DNA of 64,000 bases from RYN-111 sp963760125 (GTDB lineage Bacteria > Actinomycetota > Actinomycetes > Mycobacteriales > SCTD01): the NCBI GenBank assembly GCA_963760125.1, contig CAVXBV010000010.1:124001-188000 (forward strand). Direction: 5' to 3'. The notes beneath the pieces were generated by a model. The model was not told the DNA's origin. It saw only the letters and a program-made list of their open reading frames with translations, and ran no database searches. Positions 8,443 to 17,403 of the stretch are shown piece by piece; the first letter of the stretch is position 1, and every line of letters begins with the position of its first letter. The translations under genes were made by a program, and so were the position numbers.

Positions 8443-10932
8443 ATGGACCGCCACCCCGGCATGCAGCGCGCCCTCGCGCGGGCGCGGGACGGCAAGCCGC
8501 TGGACGTCACCGAGGCCACCGTGCTGCTCGGAGCCACGGGGGAGGACCTGCAGACGCTCTGCGCCGCTGCTGCCCGCGTCCGCGACCAGGGCCTCGCGGA
8601 CGCCGGACGGCCAGGGACGGTCACCTACAGCCGCAAGGTGTTCATCCCGCTGACCCGGCTGTGCCGCGACCGCTGCCACTACTGCACCTTCGCGACCTCG
8701 CCGGCGAAGGTGCCCGCTCCGTTCCTGACCCTCGACGAGGTCCTGGACATCGCCCGGGAGGGGGCTGCGCTCGGCTGCAAGGAAGCGCTGTTCACCCTCG
8801 GCGACCGGCCCGAGGAGCGGTGGCCCGCGGCGCGGCAGTGGCTCGACGAGGCGGGGTACGACGACACGCTCGCCTACGTCCGGGCCTGCGCCGTCGCGGT
8901 GCTCGAGGAGACCGGGCTGCTCCCGCACCTCAACCCCGGCGTGATGACCTGGGCAGAGATGCAGCGGCTCAAGCCGGTGGCCCCGTCGATGGGGATGATG
9001 CTCGAGACGACCGCGGACGTGCCTGCCCACAAGGGCTCGCCGGACAAGGTGCCAGCTGTCCGCTTGCGAGCCCTCGAGGACGCCGGGCGGCACGCGATCC
9101 CCTTCACCACCGGGCTTCTCGTCGGCATCGGCGAGAGCCACCAGGAACGGGCCGAAACGATCTTCGCGCTTCGCGCGTCCCACCGGCGGCACGGGCACGT
9201 GCAGGAGGTGATCGTCCAGAACTTCCGAGCCAAGCCCGACACCGCGATGCGGCACGTCGACGACACCCCTCTCGAGGAACTCCTCGCCGCGATCGCCGTG
9301 ACGCGCTTGGTCCTCGGTCCGCGGATGCGGGTGCAGGCGCCGCCCAACCTCGTCGACCTCGCCGAGACCGCTGCCCTGCTCGCCGCCGGGGTCGACGACT
9401 GGGGCGGGGTCAGCCCGCTGACCCCGGACCACGTGAACCCCGAACGGCCCTGGCCGCACCTGGACGACCTCGCGCGGGCCAGTGCCGAGCAGGGCTTCGT
9501 GCTGACCGAGCGGCTGACCGCGCACCCGCCGTACCTCGTCGAGCCGTGGCTGGACCCGCGCCTGGCTGCCCACGTCGAGGCGCTGCGGACCGAGGCGGGC
9601 CTCGCGAGCGACGTGCTCCCCAAGGGCCTGCCGTGGCAGGAGCCCGACGGCGGCCTGGTCAGCAGCGGCCGCACCGACCTGCACGCCACGGTCGACACCA
9701 CCGGACGCACGGAGGACCGACGCAGCGACTTCGACGACGTGTACGGCGACTGGAGCGCCCTGGAGGTGCCGGTCCACCCGCGCCTGGACACCGATGTCGC
9801 CGCGGCTCTGCGCAAGGAGCCGGAGCGGCTCGACGACAAGGACGTCCTGAGCCTGCTCACCGCTGAGGGCCCGGACCTCGAGGCCGTCGCCGCGTGGGCC
9901 GACGCGGTCCGCCGGGACGCCGTCGGCGACGAGGTCACCTTCGTCGTGAACCGCAACGTCAACTTCACCAACATCTGCTACACCGGCTGCCGGTTCTGCG
10001 CGTTCGCCCAGCGACGTACCGACGTCGACGCCTACTCGCTGTCGTTGGAGGAGGTCACCGAGCGGGCACGTGAGGCGTGGGCCGTCGGCGCCACGGAGAT
10101 CTGCATGCAGGGCGGGATCGACCCGACGCTCCCGGGGACGGCCTACCTCGACCTCGCGCGCGCCATCAAGGCCGGTGCGCCGGACATCCACCTGCACGCC
10201 TACTCCCCGATGGAAGTGGTCAACGGGGCCGCCCGGATGCAGGTCAGCATCCTCGAGTTCCTCGAAGCCGCACGGGAAGCAGGCGTCGACAGCCTGCCCG
10301 GGACGGCCGCGGAGATCCTCGACGACGAGGTCCGGTGGGTGCTGACGAAGGGCAAGCTCCCGACGTCGCAGTGGATCGAGGTCGTGCAGACGGCCCACCG
10401 GATCGGGCTGCCGACGACGAGCACGATGATGTACGGCCACGTCGACGCCCCGCACCACTGGGCCGGGCACCTGCTGCTGCTCAAGCGCCTGCAGCAGGAG
10501 TCGGGCGGGTTCACGGAGTTCGTCCCCTTGCCGTTCGTGCACACGAACGCGCCGATCTACCTCGCCGGTGTGGCGCGACCCGGACCGACGGTCCGCGACA
10601 ACCGTGCCGTCCACGCCGTCGCGCGCCTGGTGCTGCACGGCGCGATCGACCACATCCAGAGCTCCTGGGTGAAGCTCGGCGTCGAGCAGTGCCACCAGGT
10701 GCTGTCCGGTGGGGTCGACGACCTCGGTGGCACCCTCATGGAGGAGACCATCAGCCGGATGGCCGGCAGCGCCCACGGCAGCCGCAAGTCCGTCGAGGAG
10801 CTCGAGTCCATGGTGACCGCGGCGGGTCGCACCCCGCGCCAGCGCACCACGACGTACGGCGTCGTCAGCCCCGAGCGGCTGGCCGCCGCGCGGGCCGAGC
10901 CGGCGCGACCGGAGCTCCCGCTGATCGTCTGA
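8443..10932 (+). CDS. fbiC: FbiC: 7,8-didemethyl-8-hydroxy-5-deazariboflavin (Fo) synthase
   Basis: The 829-aa protein fuses CofG and CofH, two radical-SAM enzymes that together join 5-amino-6-ribitylaminouracil and tyrosine into the deazaflavin Fo. Each half has its Cys-x3-Cys-x2-Cys 4Fe-4S site: CRDRCHYC at residues 74-81 and CYTGCRFC at 512-519. The fused form is the actinobacterial arrangement; archaea have separate proteins. Both clusters and the length are intact, so the gene looks functional. It is transcribed alone, divergently from fbiA-fbiB. Confidence 0.97.
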   Translation: MDRHPGMQRALARARDGKPLDVTEATVLLGATGEDLQTLCAAAARVRDQGLADAGRPGTVTYSRKVFIPLTRLCRDRCHYCTFATSPAKVPAPFLTLDEVLDIAREGAALGCKEALFTLGDRPEERWPAARQWLDEAGYDDTLAYVRACAVAVLEETGLLPHLNPGVMTWAEMQRLKPVAPSMGMMLETTADVPAHKGSPDKVPAVRLRALEDAGRHAIPFTTGLLVGIGESHQERAETIFALRASHRRHGHVQEVIVQNFRAKPDTAMRHVDDTPLEELLAAIAVTRLVLGPRMRVQAPPNLVDLAETAALLAAGVDDWGGVSPLTPDHVNPERPWPHLDDLARASAEQGFVLTERLTAHPPYLVEPWLDPRLAAHVEALRTEAGLASDVLPKGLPWQEPDGGLVSSGRTDLHATVDTTGRTEDRRSDFDDVYGDWSALEVPVHPRLDTDVAAALRKEPERLDDKDVLSLLTAEGPDLEAVAAWADAVRRDAVGDEVTFVVNRNVNFTNICYTGCRFCAFAQRRTDVDAYSLSLEEVTERAREAWAVGATEICMQGGIDPTLPGTAYLDLARAIKAGAPDIHLHAYSPMEVVNGAARMQVSILEFLEAAREAGVDSLPGTAAEILDDEVRWVLTKGKLPTSQWIEVVQTAHRIGLPTTSTMMYGHVDAPHHWAGHLLLLKRLQQESGGFTEFVPLPFVHTNAPIYLAGVARPGPTVRDNRAVHAVARLVLHGAIDHIQSSWVKLGVEQCHQVLSGGVDDLGGTLMEETISRMAGSAHGSRKSVEELESMVTAAGRTPRQRTTTYGVVSPERLAAARAEPARPELPLIV

Positions 10933-10996
10933 CCTCCCCGGGTTGGACGGCAGGCGTGGATACGCTGCGGGCCTGTTGCCTGAAGGGGTGTCTGTC

Positions 10997-13585
10997 GTGG
11001 AGCCGAACGTCCTGTCGCGCCGCATCGAGCAGCTTGCTGCGCTCGCCGGGGACGAGGTGGATCCCGCCGGTGGTGCGCAGGCGGGCAGTGCCGCCGTGCG
11101 GGGTGAGATCGCCGGGCTGCGCGCTGATCTCGCGGCACTGCGCACCGAGGTCGGTGCGGTGCGCGGCGACATCGACGGCCTCGCCGGGCGGCTCAACACC
11201 TCGGTGGCAGCCGGTCGTACCGAGACCGGGACCCTCGCCCGGCGGGTGGCCGACCTGGTCAACCGGGTCGACGTGGTCGGCGGCAAGGTCGACGAGGTGC
11301 GTGAAGACCTGCCGGTCCTGTCGCGTGAGGTCCGCGAGGGGCTCGAGCTCGTCCCGGTCCGGACCGGCGCCCGTCTCGACGAGCTGAGCGGCCGGCTGGG
11401 GGAGTCGGTCGGCAGCCGTGTCGAGGCCGTCGCCGCCGAGGTCCGCCGCTCGCTGAGTGCTGCCCAGGAGCGGGAGAGCGACGCCAGCGCCGTGACGCAA
11501 GGGCTGCTCGCGCAGACCAGGGCCTCGGTCGAGACGCGTATGACGGTGATGGAAGAGACGCTCGGCGCACTGGCCGAGCGCCTCGAGACCGTGACGCGCG
11601 ACGGTCAGGTCGCGGCGCGCACGCAGCTGCAGTCCCTGGCGGAGAGCCTCGCTGCCCTGGAGGGCCGGGTCGCCGCGGTGTCGGGCGAGCAGGTCGAGCG
11701 GATCGTCGGGCGCCTGCGCGACGTCACCGAGACCCGGCTGGACAACCTGGCGGGCGTGCTCGCCGACGCCACCCGCAGCCGCAACGAGCAGCTGCGCCGC
11801 GAGCTGCTGGAGGTCCTGGGTCGGGCGAGCGCCGAGCAGGAGTCCACCCGCAACCAGGTCGCGGTCCTCGCGGACGCCGTACGCCTCGCGGAGTCCCGCC
11901 AGACCGAGGTCACCGCGACCCTCGAGACGCGCGTCACCGCTGCTCTGGCCGGGGTGCGCGAGGACATCACGACCGAGCTCGACGACGTCGCGGAGCGGCT
12001 GTTCGTCGCGGTGGCGACGCTCGAGCGCGCGGCGACGGCCGGCGACGAGCTGGCCACCGCACGCGCCGACGCCCTCCAGGTGTCGATCGATGCGGGACTC
12101 GAGGCCACCCGGGCGCAGGTGCAGAGCGGCCTGGACCTCACCCGCTCGGAGGTCGCCTCGGAGATCGGGACGCTGCGTCCCCGGCTCGAGGAGGTCGCGG
12201 TCGGCCAGGCGTCGGCCGTCGGGAGGGAGACCGCCGCGCGGGCCGAGGTCGTGCAGGCCCTGGACTCCCTGCGCGAGCGCGTCGCCATCACCGTCAGCGC
12301 GTCCGCCGAGGCGGTGCGGTCCGGCCTCGACGAGAGCACGTCGGCGCAGAAGGAGACCACCCGCGCCTTCGAGGCCGCGCTCGTCGACCGGCTCGGCAGC
12401 CAGCACGCCGCGCTGACCGCTCGGCTGGGGGACACGACCGCGGCGATGGCGACCGCGGCCGCCGCGACGGCGGAGGTGGGGGAGCGGCTCGCCGCAGTCG
12501 CGACCGGCCAGGACGAGGTGCGTCGCACCGTGGAGGCGCTGTCCGGGGACTGGCCGGTGCGCGTCGACGAAGCCGTCGCCGCTGCCCGGGTGGTCGCCGA
12601 GACGTCCGTCGAAGGGATCCGCGCCGACGTCCGGAGCCAGCTCGACGCCGTCGTCTCCGAGCTGGGCCGGGCCACCGCCGGCTTCGAGGACGCCCGCGGC
12701 CGGCTGTCCTCAGCGGTCGACGAGGTGACCGCACAAGCCGCGCTGCAGCGCGAGGACCAGCAGGCCACGCGAGCCGCCGTCGAGCAGGCTCAGCGGGCCG
12801 TCGAACAGGCCCAAGCCGCGCTGCTGCAGGCCACCGCGAGCGCGAGCGAGGCGGTGCAGATCGCCGAACAGGCCGCCGCAGCGGCCACCTCGGCGGCGGA
12901 GCGGGTCGCTGACCAGACCGCCGCGCAGCGCGAGCAGTCCGCCCTGCAGGCCGAGCAGCTCGCGGCCCTCGCGGCAGCGACCGTGGCGCGCGCGGAGGCC
13001 TCGGTCCGCGCGACGGCGAAGGCCGCGCCGGCCACGCCCGCGGGCACCACGAGCACCGCGGCGACGGAGAAGGCCGCGCCCGCCACGACGTCCGGGGTCG
13101 GCGAGGGCGCTTCCGCGACGACTGCTCCCGCGAACCAGGCTCCGAACGACCAGGCTCCGGCGAAGAAGCCGACGGCCAAGAAGGCGGCGGCCAAGAAGGC
13201 GGCGGTGAAGAAGGCGGCGGTCAAGAAGGCCCCGGCGTCCAAGGCTCCGGCGAAGAAGGCGGCGGCTACCAAGACTCCGGCTACCAAGGCTCCGGCCACC
13301 ACGTCGTCCGCGAAGGCCCCCGCGAAGACGGCGAAGGCGGAGGCCGCGAAGGGGACGTCCGCGACTCCGGCGGCAGCGCCGGCGGCGCGCCGCACCACCG
13401 GCCGGGCGACCGTGGACGCGATGCCCGAGGTGAAGGGCCCGTCCGTGGCCCTGGATGCCGCGTCCGGCGAGCCGGCCGCCCGTACGGTCCCCGCCGCAGC
13501 GACGCCCCAGCAGGGCCGGCCGCTGACGGCCGCGGAGCGCGAGGCCACCCCGCGGCGGTTCCTCCGTCGCCGTGGCGGCGCGTAG
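10997..13585 (+). CDS. Giant coiled-coil protein with histone H1-like Lys-Ala tail
   Basis: I do not recognise a named family. The 862-aa product has no signal peptide or membrane helix. Residues ~30-670 are a nearly continuous helix-forming region rich in Ala, Glu, Arg and Val with heptad-like spacing. It passes into an Ala/Thr/Pro linker, then a tail (about residues 720-780) of AKKAAAKKAAVKK-type repeats like histone H1, HupB and PhaF tails, and ends RRFLRRRGGA. The family could be a cytoskeletal or nucleoid-associated filament; the tail suggests DNA or polyphosphate binding (inference). The GTG at 10997 has GAAGGGG seven bases upstream; GTG 10988 is possible. Next gene is whiB. Confidence 0.8.
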   Translation: MEPNVLSRRIEQLAALAGDEVDPAGGAQAGSAAVRGEIAGLRADLAALRTEVGAVRGDIDGLAGRLNTSVAAGRTETGTLARRVADLVNRVDVVGGKVDEVREDLPVLSREVREGLELVPVRTGARLDELSGRLGESVGSRVEAVAAEVRRSLSAAQERESDASAVTQGLLAQTRASVETRMTVMEETLGALAERLETVTRDGQVAARTQLQSLAESLAALEGRVAAVSGEQVERIVGRLRDVTETRLDNLAGVLADATRSRNEQLRRELLEVLGRASAEQESTRNQVAVLADAVRLAESRQTEVTATLETRVTAALAGVREDITTELDDVAERLFVAVATLERAATAGDELATARADALQVSIDAGLEATRAQVQSGLDLTRSEVASEIGTLRPRLEEVAVGQASAVGRETAARAEVVQALDSLRERVAITVSASAEAVRSGLDESTSAQKETTRAFEAALVDRLGSQHAALTARLGDTTAAMATAAAATAEVGERLAAVATGQDEVRRTVEALSGDWPVRVDEAVAAARVVAETSVEGIRADVRSQLDAVVSELGRATAGFEDARGRLSSAVDEVTAQAALQREDQQATRAAVEQAQRAVEQAQAALLQATASASEAVQIAEQAAAAATSAAERVADQTAAQREQSALQAEQLAALAAATVARAEASVRATAKAAPATPAGTTSTAATEKAAPATTSGVGEGASATTAPANQAPNDQAPAKKPTAKKAAAKKAAVKKAAVKKAPASKAPAKKAAATKTPATKAPATTSSAKAPAKTAKAEAAKGTSATPAAAPAARRTTGRATVDAMPEVKGPSVALDAASGEPAARTVPAAATPQQGRPLTAAEREATPRRFLRRRGGA
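13157..13320 (+). repeat. Degenerate in-frame repeat encoding the Lys-Ala tail
   Basis: Tandem 15-base units built on AAGAAGGCGGCG with a leading GCC, GTG or GTC codon code for AAKKA/VKKA-type motifs; later units decay to ACCAAGACTCCGGCT-like copies. These repeats can slip, so tail length may vary between strains. Confidence 0.7.
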
Positions 13586-13686
13586 GCCCGACACACCCGG
13601 CAAGATCAACGCCGCACGGCCAACCGGACATATCTCACAAATCGGGCGCAAGAGCGGTGTTCTGTTCCCGGATATCACTCCAGGCC

Positions 13687-13715
13687 TTGACGCGCGTGCA
13701 GGACACGCATGTAAT
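13687..13715 (+). promoter_or_regulatory. Candidate sigma70-type promoter of whiB
   Basis: TTGACG (13687-13692) and TGTAAT (13710-13715) are separated by 17 bases, a near-consensus housekeeping promoter inside an unusually AT-rich 230-bp gap (13586-13815) that holds no gene. Transcription would start about 95 bases before the whiB ATG, leaving a leader. An 'GACAC' word at 13702-13706 between the boxes matches the core recognised by WhiA in Streptomyces; that link is speculative. Confidence 0.5.
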
Positions 13716-13815
13716 TCTCTTCGTGTCGTTCCCCCGGACGGTGCCCCAGGACCTGGGCGCCTCCGCGACGCGAGGTCGCTGCACGGGTAGCGCCACAAGA
13801 CCGCTGGAGACGTAG

Positions 13816-14088
13816 ATGACCGAGCTCACCTGGCTGGCGGGGACAGGCGTGGGGGACGACGCCGAGGGTCTGCTGGCGTGGCAGGACCAGGCGCTGTGCG
13901 CCCAGACCGACCCCGAGGCCTTCTTCCCGGAGAAAGGCGGCTCGACCCGCGAGGCCAAGCGCATCTGCGTGGGCTGCGAGGTCAAGCAGGAGTGCCTCGA
14001 GTACGCCCTGATGTCGGACGAGCGGTTCGGCATCTGGGGTGGGTTGTCGGAGCGCGAGCGCCGGCGCCTCAAGCGCAAGGCCGGCTGA
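13816..14088 (+). CDS. whiB2: WhiB-family Fe-S transcription factor (WhiB2/WhmD type)
   Basis: The 90-aa protein has the four conserved cysteines of WhiB proteins (Cys28, 51, 54, 60; the last three as C-x2-C-x5-C) that bind a redox-sensitive 4Fe-4S cluster. The G-[IV]-W-G-G turn (FGIWGGLSE) and a basic C-terminal ERERRRLKRKAG give sigma-factor and DNA contact. Its place between the F420 genes and the phosphomannomutase matches M. tuberculosis whiB2 and Streptomyces whiB, which are needed for septation. It has a long AT-rich upstream region with its own promoter. The paralogue assignment rests on synteny plus motif. Confidence 0.92.
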   Translation: MTELTWLAGTGVGDDAEGLLAWQDQALCAQTDPEAFFPEKGGSTREAKRICVGCEVKQECLEYALMSDERFGIWGGLSERERRRLKRKAG

Positions 14089-14178
14089 CCGACGGGACTA
14101 GGCTGACCACCTGCCCGACGACGCGCAGATCGCCCGACCGGCCGATCACGCGTCCCCCCGAGCCACGGTCGACACCTC

Positions 14179-17100
14179 ATGCCTCCCCGCTCCACCCCGC
14201 CGGCAGCCGAGCCGGACCGCACCGAGCCGCGACGTCCCACCCGACCGCGCGCTGCGCGTTCCGCCCGCGCCGGGGCGCGCGTCGACACGGTGGACGTCAC
14301 GGCCGTGCTGGTGGCCCACGACGGCGAGACCTGGCTGCCGGGGGCGCTCGCCGCCCTGGACCAGAGCAGTGCCCGGCCGGCCCGCGTGCTCAGCGTCGAC
14401 ACCGGCAGCACGGACGGGTCCGCCGCGCTGCTCGCGGCGCACGTCGGCGAGGTGCTCTCCCTGCCCGCCGTCACCGGCTTCGGAGCGGCCGTGGCCGCGG
14501 CCCTCGAGGCCGACCTCGACCCGCCGACCACCTGGTTGTGGCTGCTGCACGACGACGTCGCCGTCGAGCCGGGCACGTTGCAGGCGTTGCTCGACCACGC
14601 CGAGCAGAGCCCGTCCGCCGTGCTCCTCGGCCCGAAGGTCCGCGACTGGAACGACCCGCGCTACCTCGTGGAGGTCGGCCTCACGACCGACGCCGCCGGT
14701 CACCGCGAGACCGGCCTCGAGCGTCGCGAGTACGACCAGGGCCAGCACGACGCCGTCCGCGACGTCCTCGCGGTGGGCACGGCGGCCGCGCTGATCCGTC
14801 GGGACGTCTGGGACCAGGTCGGCGGTCTCGATCCCGAGCTGCCGGTGTTCCGCGACGACCTCGACCTGGGATGGAAGATCAACGCGGCCGGCCACCGCGT
14901 CGTCGTCGTCCCCGAGGCCAAGGTCCAGCACGCGCGCGCCGCCACCACCGGCCACCGCGCTCTCGACGCCGCCCCTGGGCGGGCGTCCGGGGTCGACCGC
15001 CGCAACGCCGTCTTCGTCCTGCTGGCCCACGCGTCCGCCGTACGCCTCGCCGGGCTGCTGCCTCGGCTCGTGCTCGCCACGGTCTTGCGCTCCCTCGTGC
15101 TGCTCCTGTCCCGTCAGGTGGTCGCCGCTGGGGACGAGTGGCGCGCCGTGCTGTCGGTGCTCGGCCACCCCCGGCGGCTCGCCCGGGCGCGCCGTCGACG
15201 CGCGGCCACCCGCACGGTCGCGCAGCGCAACCTCCGGCCGCTGTTCGCCTCGCGCGGCGTGCGCATCCGGTCCCGGCTGGGGGCCGTCGGCGACTGGCTG
15301 GCCAGCGGGGACGCCCCCCCCAGTGCGCTCGCCGGTCTGGGCGGCGACGCCGGTCCTGACGGCGACGACGAGTTCGCCGTGGGCGACTACGCCGGCGAGG
15401 GCCTGCTGCGGCGACTGCTCGTACGACCCGGCGTGCTGCTCGTCGCCAGCCTGACTGCCGTCGCGCTGGTGGCTGAGCGCTCGCTGCTGTGGGGTGGTCG
15501 CCTGGTCGGTGGCACGCTGCTGCCGGCGCCGGACAGCGCCGCGACCCTGTGGCGGGCCTACCTCGGGGCCTGGCACGACGTCGGGGTCGGGACGGGGCAG
15601 GCGACCCCGCCCGGTACGGCGGCGCTCGCCGCGCTGTCGACGCTGTTCCTCGGCTCCCCGACCGTCGCGGTCTCCGTCCTGCTGCTGCTGTCCGTGCCGC
15701 TGGCCGGCCTCACGGCGTACCTCGCCGCGTGCCGCCTGGTGCGCCACAGCGTCCTGCGGCTCTGGGTCGCGGCGACCTGGGCACTGCTGCCGGTGGCCAC
15801 CGGGACCGTCGCTGCGGGCCGGGTGGACACCGCCGCCACGCAGATCGCCCTCCCGCTGCTGGTGCTCGCCGCCGGTCGGTTGCTCACCGACGACCCGCGG
15901 GTCGAGGGCTGGTGGCGCGCCTGGGCGCTCGGGCTCGCCCTCGGCGTGACGTGCGCCTTCGCGCCCCTGCTCTGGCCGCTGTCCGCCGCGGTCCTACTCG
16001 TCGGTGCCGCCGCGAACGCCGTGCTCGACGGGGGGCGCCGGCGTGCGCTCGCGGCCCTGGTCGTCGCCCTGGTTCCTGGAGCGGTGCTGCTGCCCTGGTC
16101 GCTGCAGGCGCTTCAGCACCCGAGCCTGTTCGTGGCGCGGATGCAGGTCGCCGAGGCCGGCCTGCCCGGCTGGCACCTGGTCCTGCTCTCGCCGGGAGGT
16201 CCGGGGATCCCCGCCGCTCTGCTGATGCTCGGTGTTGTGCTCGCCGGTGTCGCCGGGACGCTGCGCCTGGCCTTCCGAGGTCTGGCGCTGGCCTGCTGGG
16301 GAGCCTCGCTCGTCGGGTACGTCGCCGCCGTTCTGCTCAGCCGCCTCACGGTCGACGGCAGTCCGGTCTGGCCGGGGCTGGCGCTGCAAGTGGCCGCGCT
16401 CGGTGTCCTCACCGCGGCGCTGGTGGCGGCCAACGGTGCCCGGACGCAGCTCGCCCGCACCAGCTTCGGCGGCCGCCAGGTGCTGGCGGCCGTGGTGGCC
16501 GTCCTGGCCGCGGCCGCGCCGGTGCTCGCTGCCGGGACATGGCTGGTCCGCGGAGCGGACGACCCCCTCCGCCGTGACACCAGCGAGAGCCTCCCGGCCT
16601 TTGCCCGCGCCGAGCTGGTCGCCTCGCCAGGGCTGCGCGCTCTGGTCCTGGCTCCCCGCCCCGACGGCAGCCTCGGCTTCGCCCTCACCCTCGGCGACGG
16701 GCTCGGTCTCGAGGACGCCGGACTGCGTTCCACGGACACGCAGCGGGCCGCGCTGGCCGCGGTGGTGGCCGACCTCGCCTCGCCCCGGGGCAGCGACGCG
16801 GCCGAGGCGCTGGCGACGCGCGCCGTGCGGTACGTCGCCGTGCGACGCCCCAGCGCCAGCCTGACGTCCACGCTCGACGCGCAGGCCGGGCTGGTCCGCC
16901 GCACCGCGGGAGACACGGTGCTCTGGCAGGTCGTCGCGCCCGCCGCGCGCCTGAGCCTGCTCCCGTCGAGCACCGCGCAGCGGGCCCTCGCCGGGGACCG
17001 GGGCCCGGCCCCGGACGTCCTGCGGACCGGCCGGCCGACGGCGCTGAAGGCCGGCCCCGAGGGCGCGGACCTCACCCTGGCCCCGGGCGACGAGGGGAGG

Positions 17101-17403
17101 CTGCTGGTGCTCGCCGACGCGGTCGACGAGCGGTGGCAGGCCACGCTGGACGGACAGGAGCTCTCGCGTCGTACGGCGTGGGGGTGGGCGCAGGCGTTCG
17201 CGGTCCCGGCCGACGGAGGGAGACTGGTGCTCCGCTACGACCAGAGCAGACGGCACACCGGCCTGCTGGCGCAGGGGGTCGTCCTGCTCTCCGTGCTCGT
17301 GCTGTCCGCGCCCGGCGCCCGGCGACGCAGGGGCTTGGAGGACGACGTGGACGAGGACGAGATGATCACCCCCGATCGGCGCCTCCCGGTGGCGGCGCTG
17401 TGA
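14179..17403 (+). CDS. Large membrane glycosyltransferase (GT2 domain plus multi-pass region)
   Basis: The 1074-aa protein begins with a basic tail and then a family-2 glycosyltransferase domain (residues ~35-270): VTAVLVAHDGETWLPG, the nucleotide-sugar loop DTGSTDGS, the metal motif HDDV, and the acceptor-site VFRDDLDLGWK. The remaining ~700 residues hold roughly a dozen hydrophobic helices and an extracytoplasmic domain near the C-terminus (~800-1040), then one last helix. It probably transfers sugars to a cell-envelope polymer or lipid carrier. A TAGGCT hexamer lies about 75 bases upstream (14099). It is coupled (GTGA) to the DUF5719 gene. Confidence 0.85.
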   Translation: MPPRSTPPAAEPDRTEPRRPTRPRAARSARAGARVDTVDVTAVLVAHDGETWLPGALAALDQSSARPARVLSVDTGSTDGSAALLAAHVGEVLSLPAVTGFGAAVAAALEADLDPPTTWLWLLHDDVAVEPGTLQALLDHAEQSPSAVLLGPKVRDWNDPRYLVEVGLTTDAAGHRETGLERREYDQGQHDAVRDVLAVGTAAALIRRDVWDQVGGLDPELPVFRDDLDLGWKINAAGHRVVVVPEAKVQHARAATTGHRALDAAPGRASGVDRRNAVFVLLAHASAVRLAGLLPRLVLATVLRSLVLLLSRQVVAAGDEWRAVLSVLGHPRRLARARRRRAATRTVAQRNLRPLFASRGVRIRSRLGAVGDWLASGDAPPSALAGLGGDAGPDGDDEFAVGDYAGEGLLRRLLVRPGVLLVASLTAVALVAERSLLWGGRLVGGTLLPAPDSAATLWRAYLGAWHDVGVGTGQATPPGTAALAALSTLFLGSPTVAVSVLLLLSVPLAGLTAYLAACRLVRHSVLRLWVAATWALLPVATGTVAAGRVDTAATQIALPLLVLAAGRLLTDDPRVEGWWRAWALGLALGVTCAFAPLLWPLSAAVLLVGAAANAVLDGGRRRALAALVVALVPGAVLLPWSLQALQHPSLFVARMQVAEAGLPGWHLVLLSPGGPGIPAALLMLGVVLAGVAGTLRLAFRGLALACWGASLVGYVAAVLLSRLTVDGSPVWPGLALQVAALGVLTAALVAANGARTQLARTSFGGRQVLAAVVAVLAAAAPVLAAGTWLVRGADDPLRRDTSESLPAFARAELVASPGLRALVLAPRPDGSLGFALTLGDGLGLEDAGLRSTDTQRAALAAVVADLASPRGSDAAEALATRAVRYVAVRRPSASLTSTLDAQAGLVRRTAGDTVLWQVVAPAARLSLLPSSTAQRALAGDRGPAPDVLRTGRPTALKAGPEGADLTLAPGDEGRLLVLADAVDERWQATLDGQELSRRTAWGWAQAFAVPADGGRLVLRYDQSRRHTGLLAQGVVLLSVLVLSAPGARRRRGLEDDVDEDEMITPDRRLPVAAL

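Noticed and set aside
8356..11286. Open frame extending fbiA upstream through the fbiC gene on the minus strand
   Set aside because: fbiA has a clear ATG and family N-terminus at 8355; the upstream part is antisense to fbiC with no similarity.
13572..13790. 72-codon frame in the gap before whiB
   Set aside because: It would start inside the coiled-coil gene, crosses the promoter-like AT-rich region and has no family or ribosome site.
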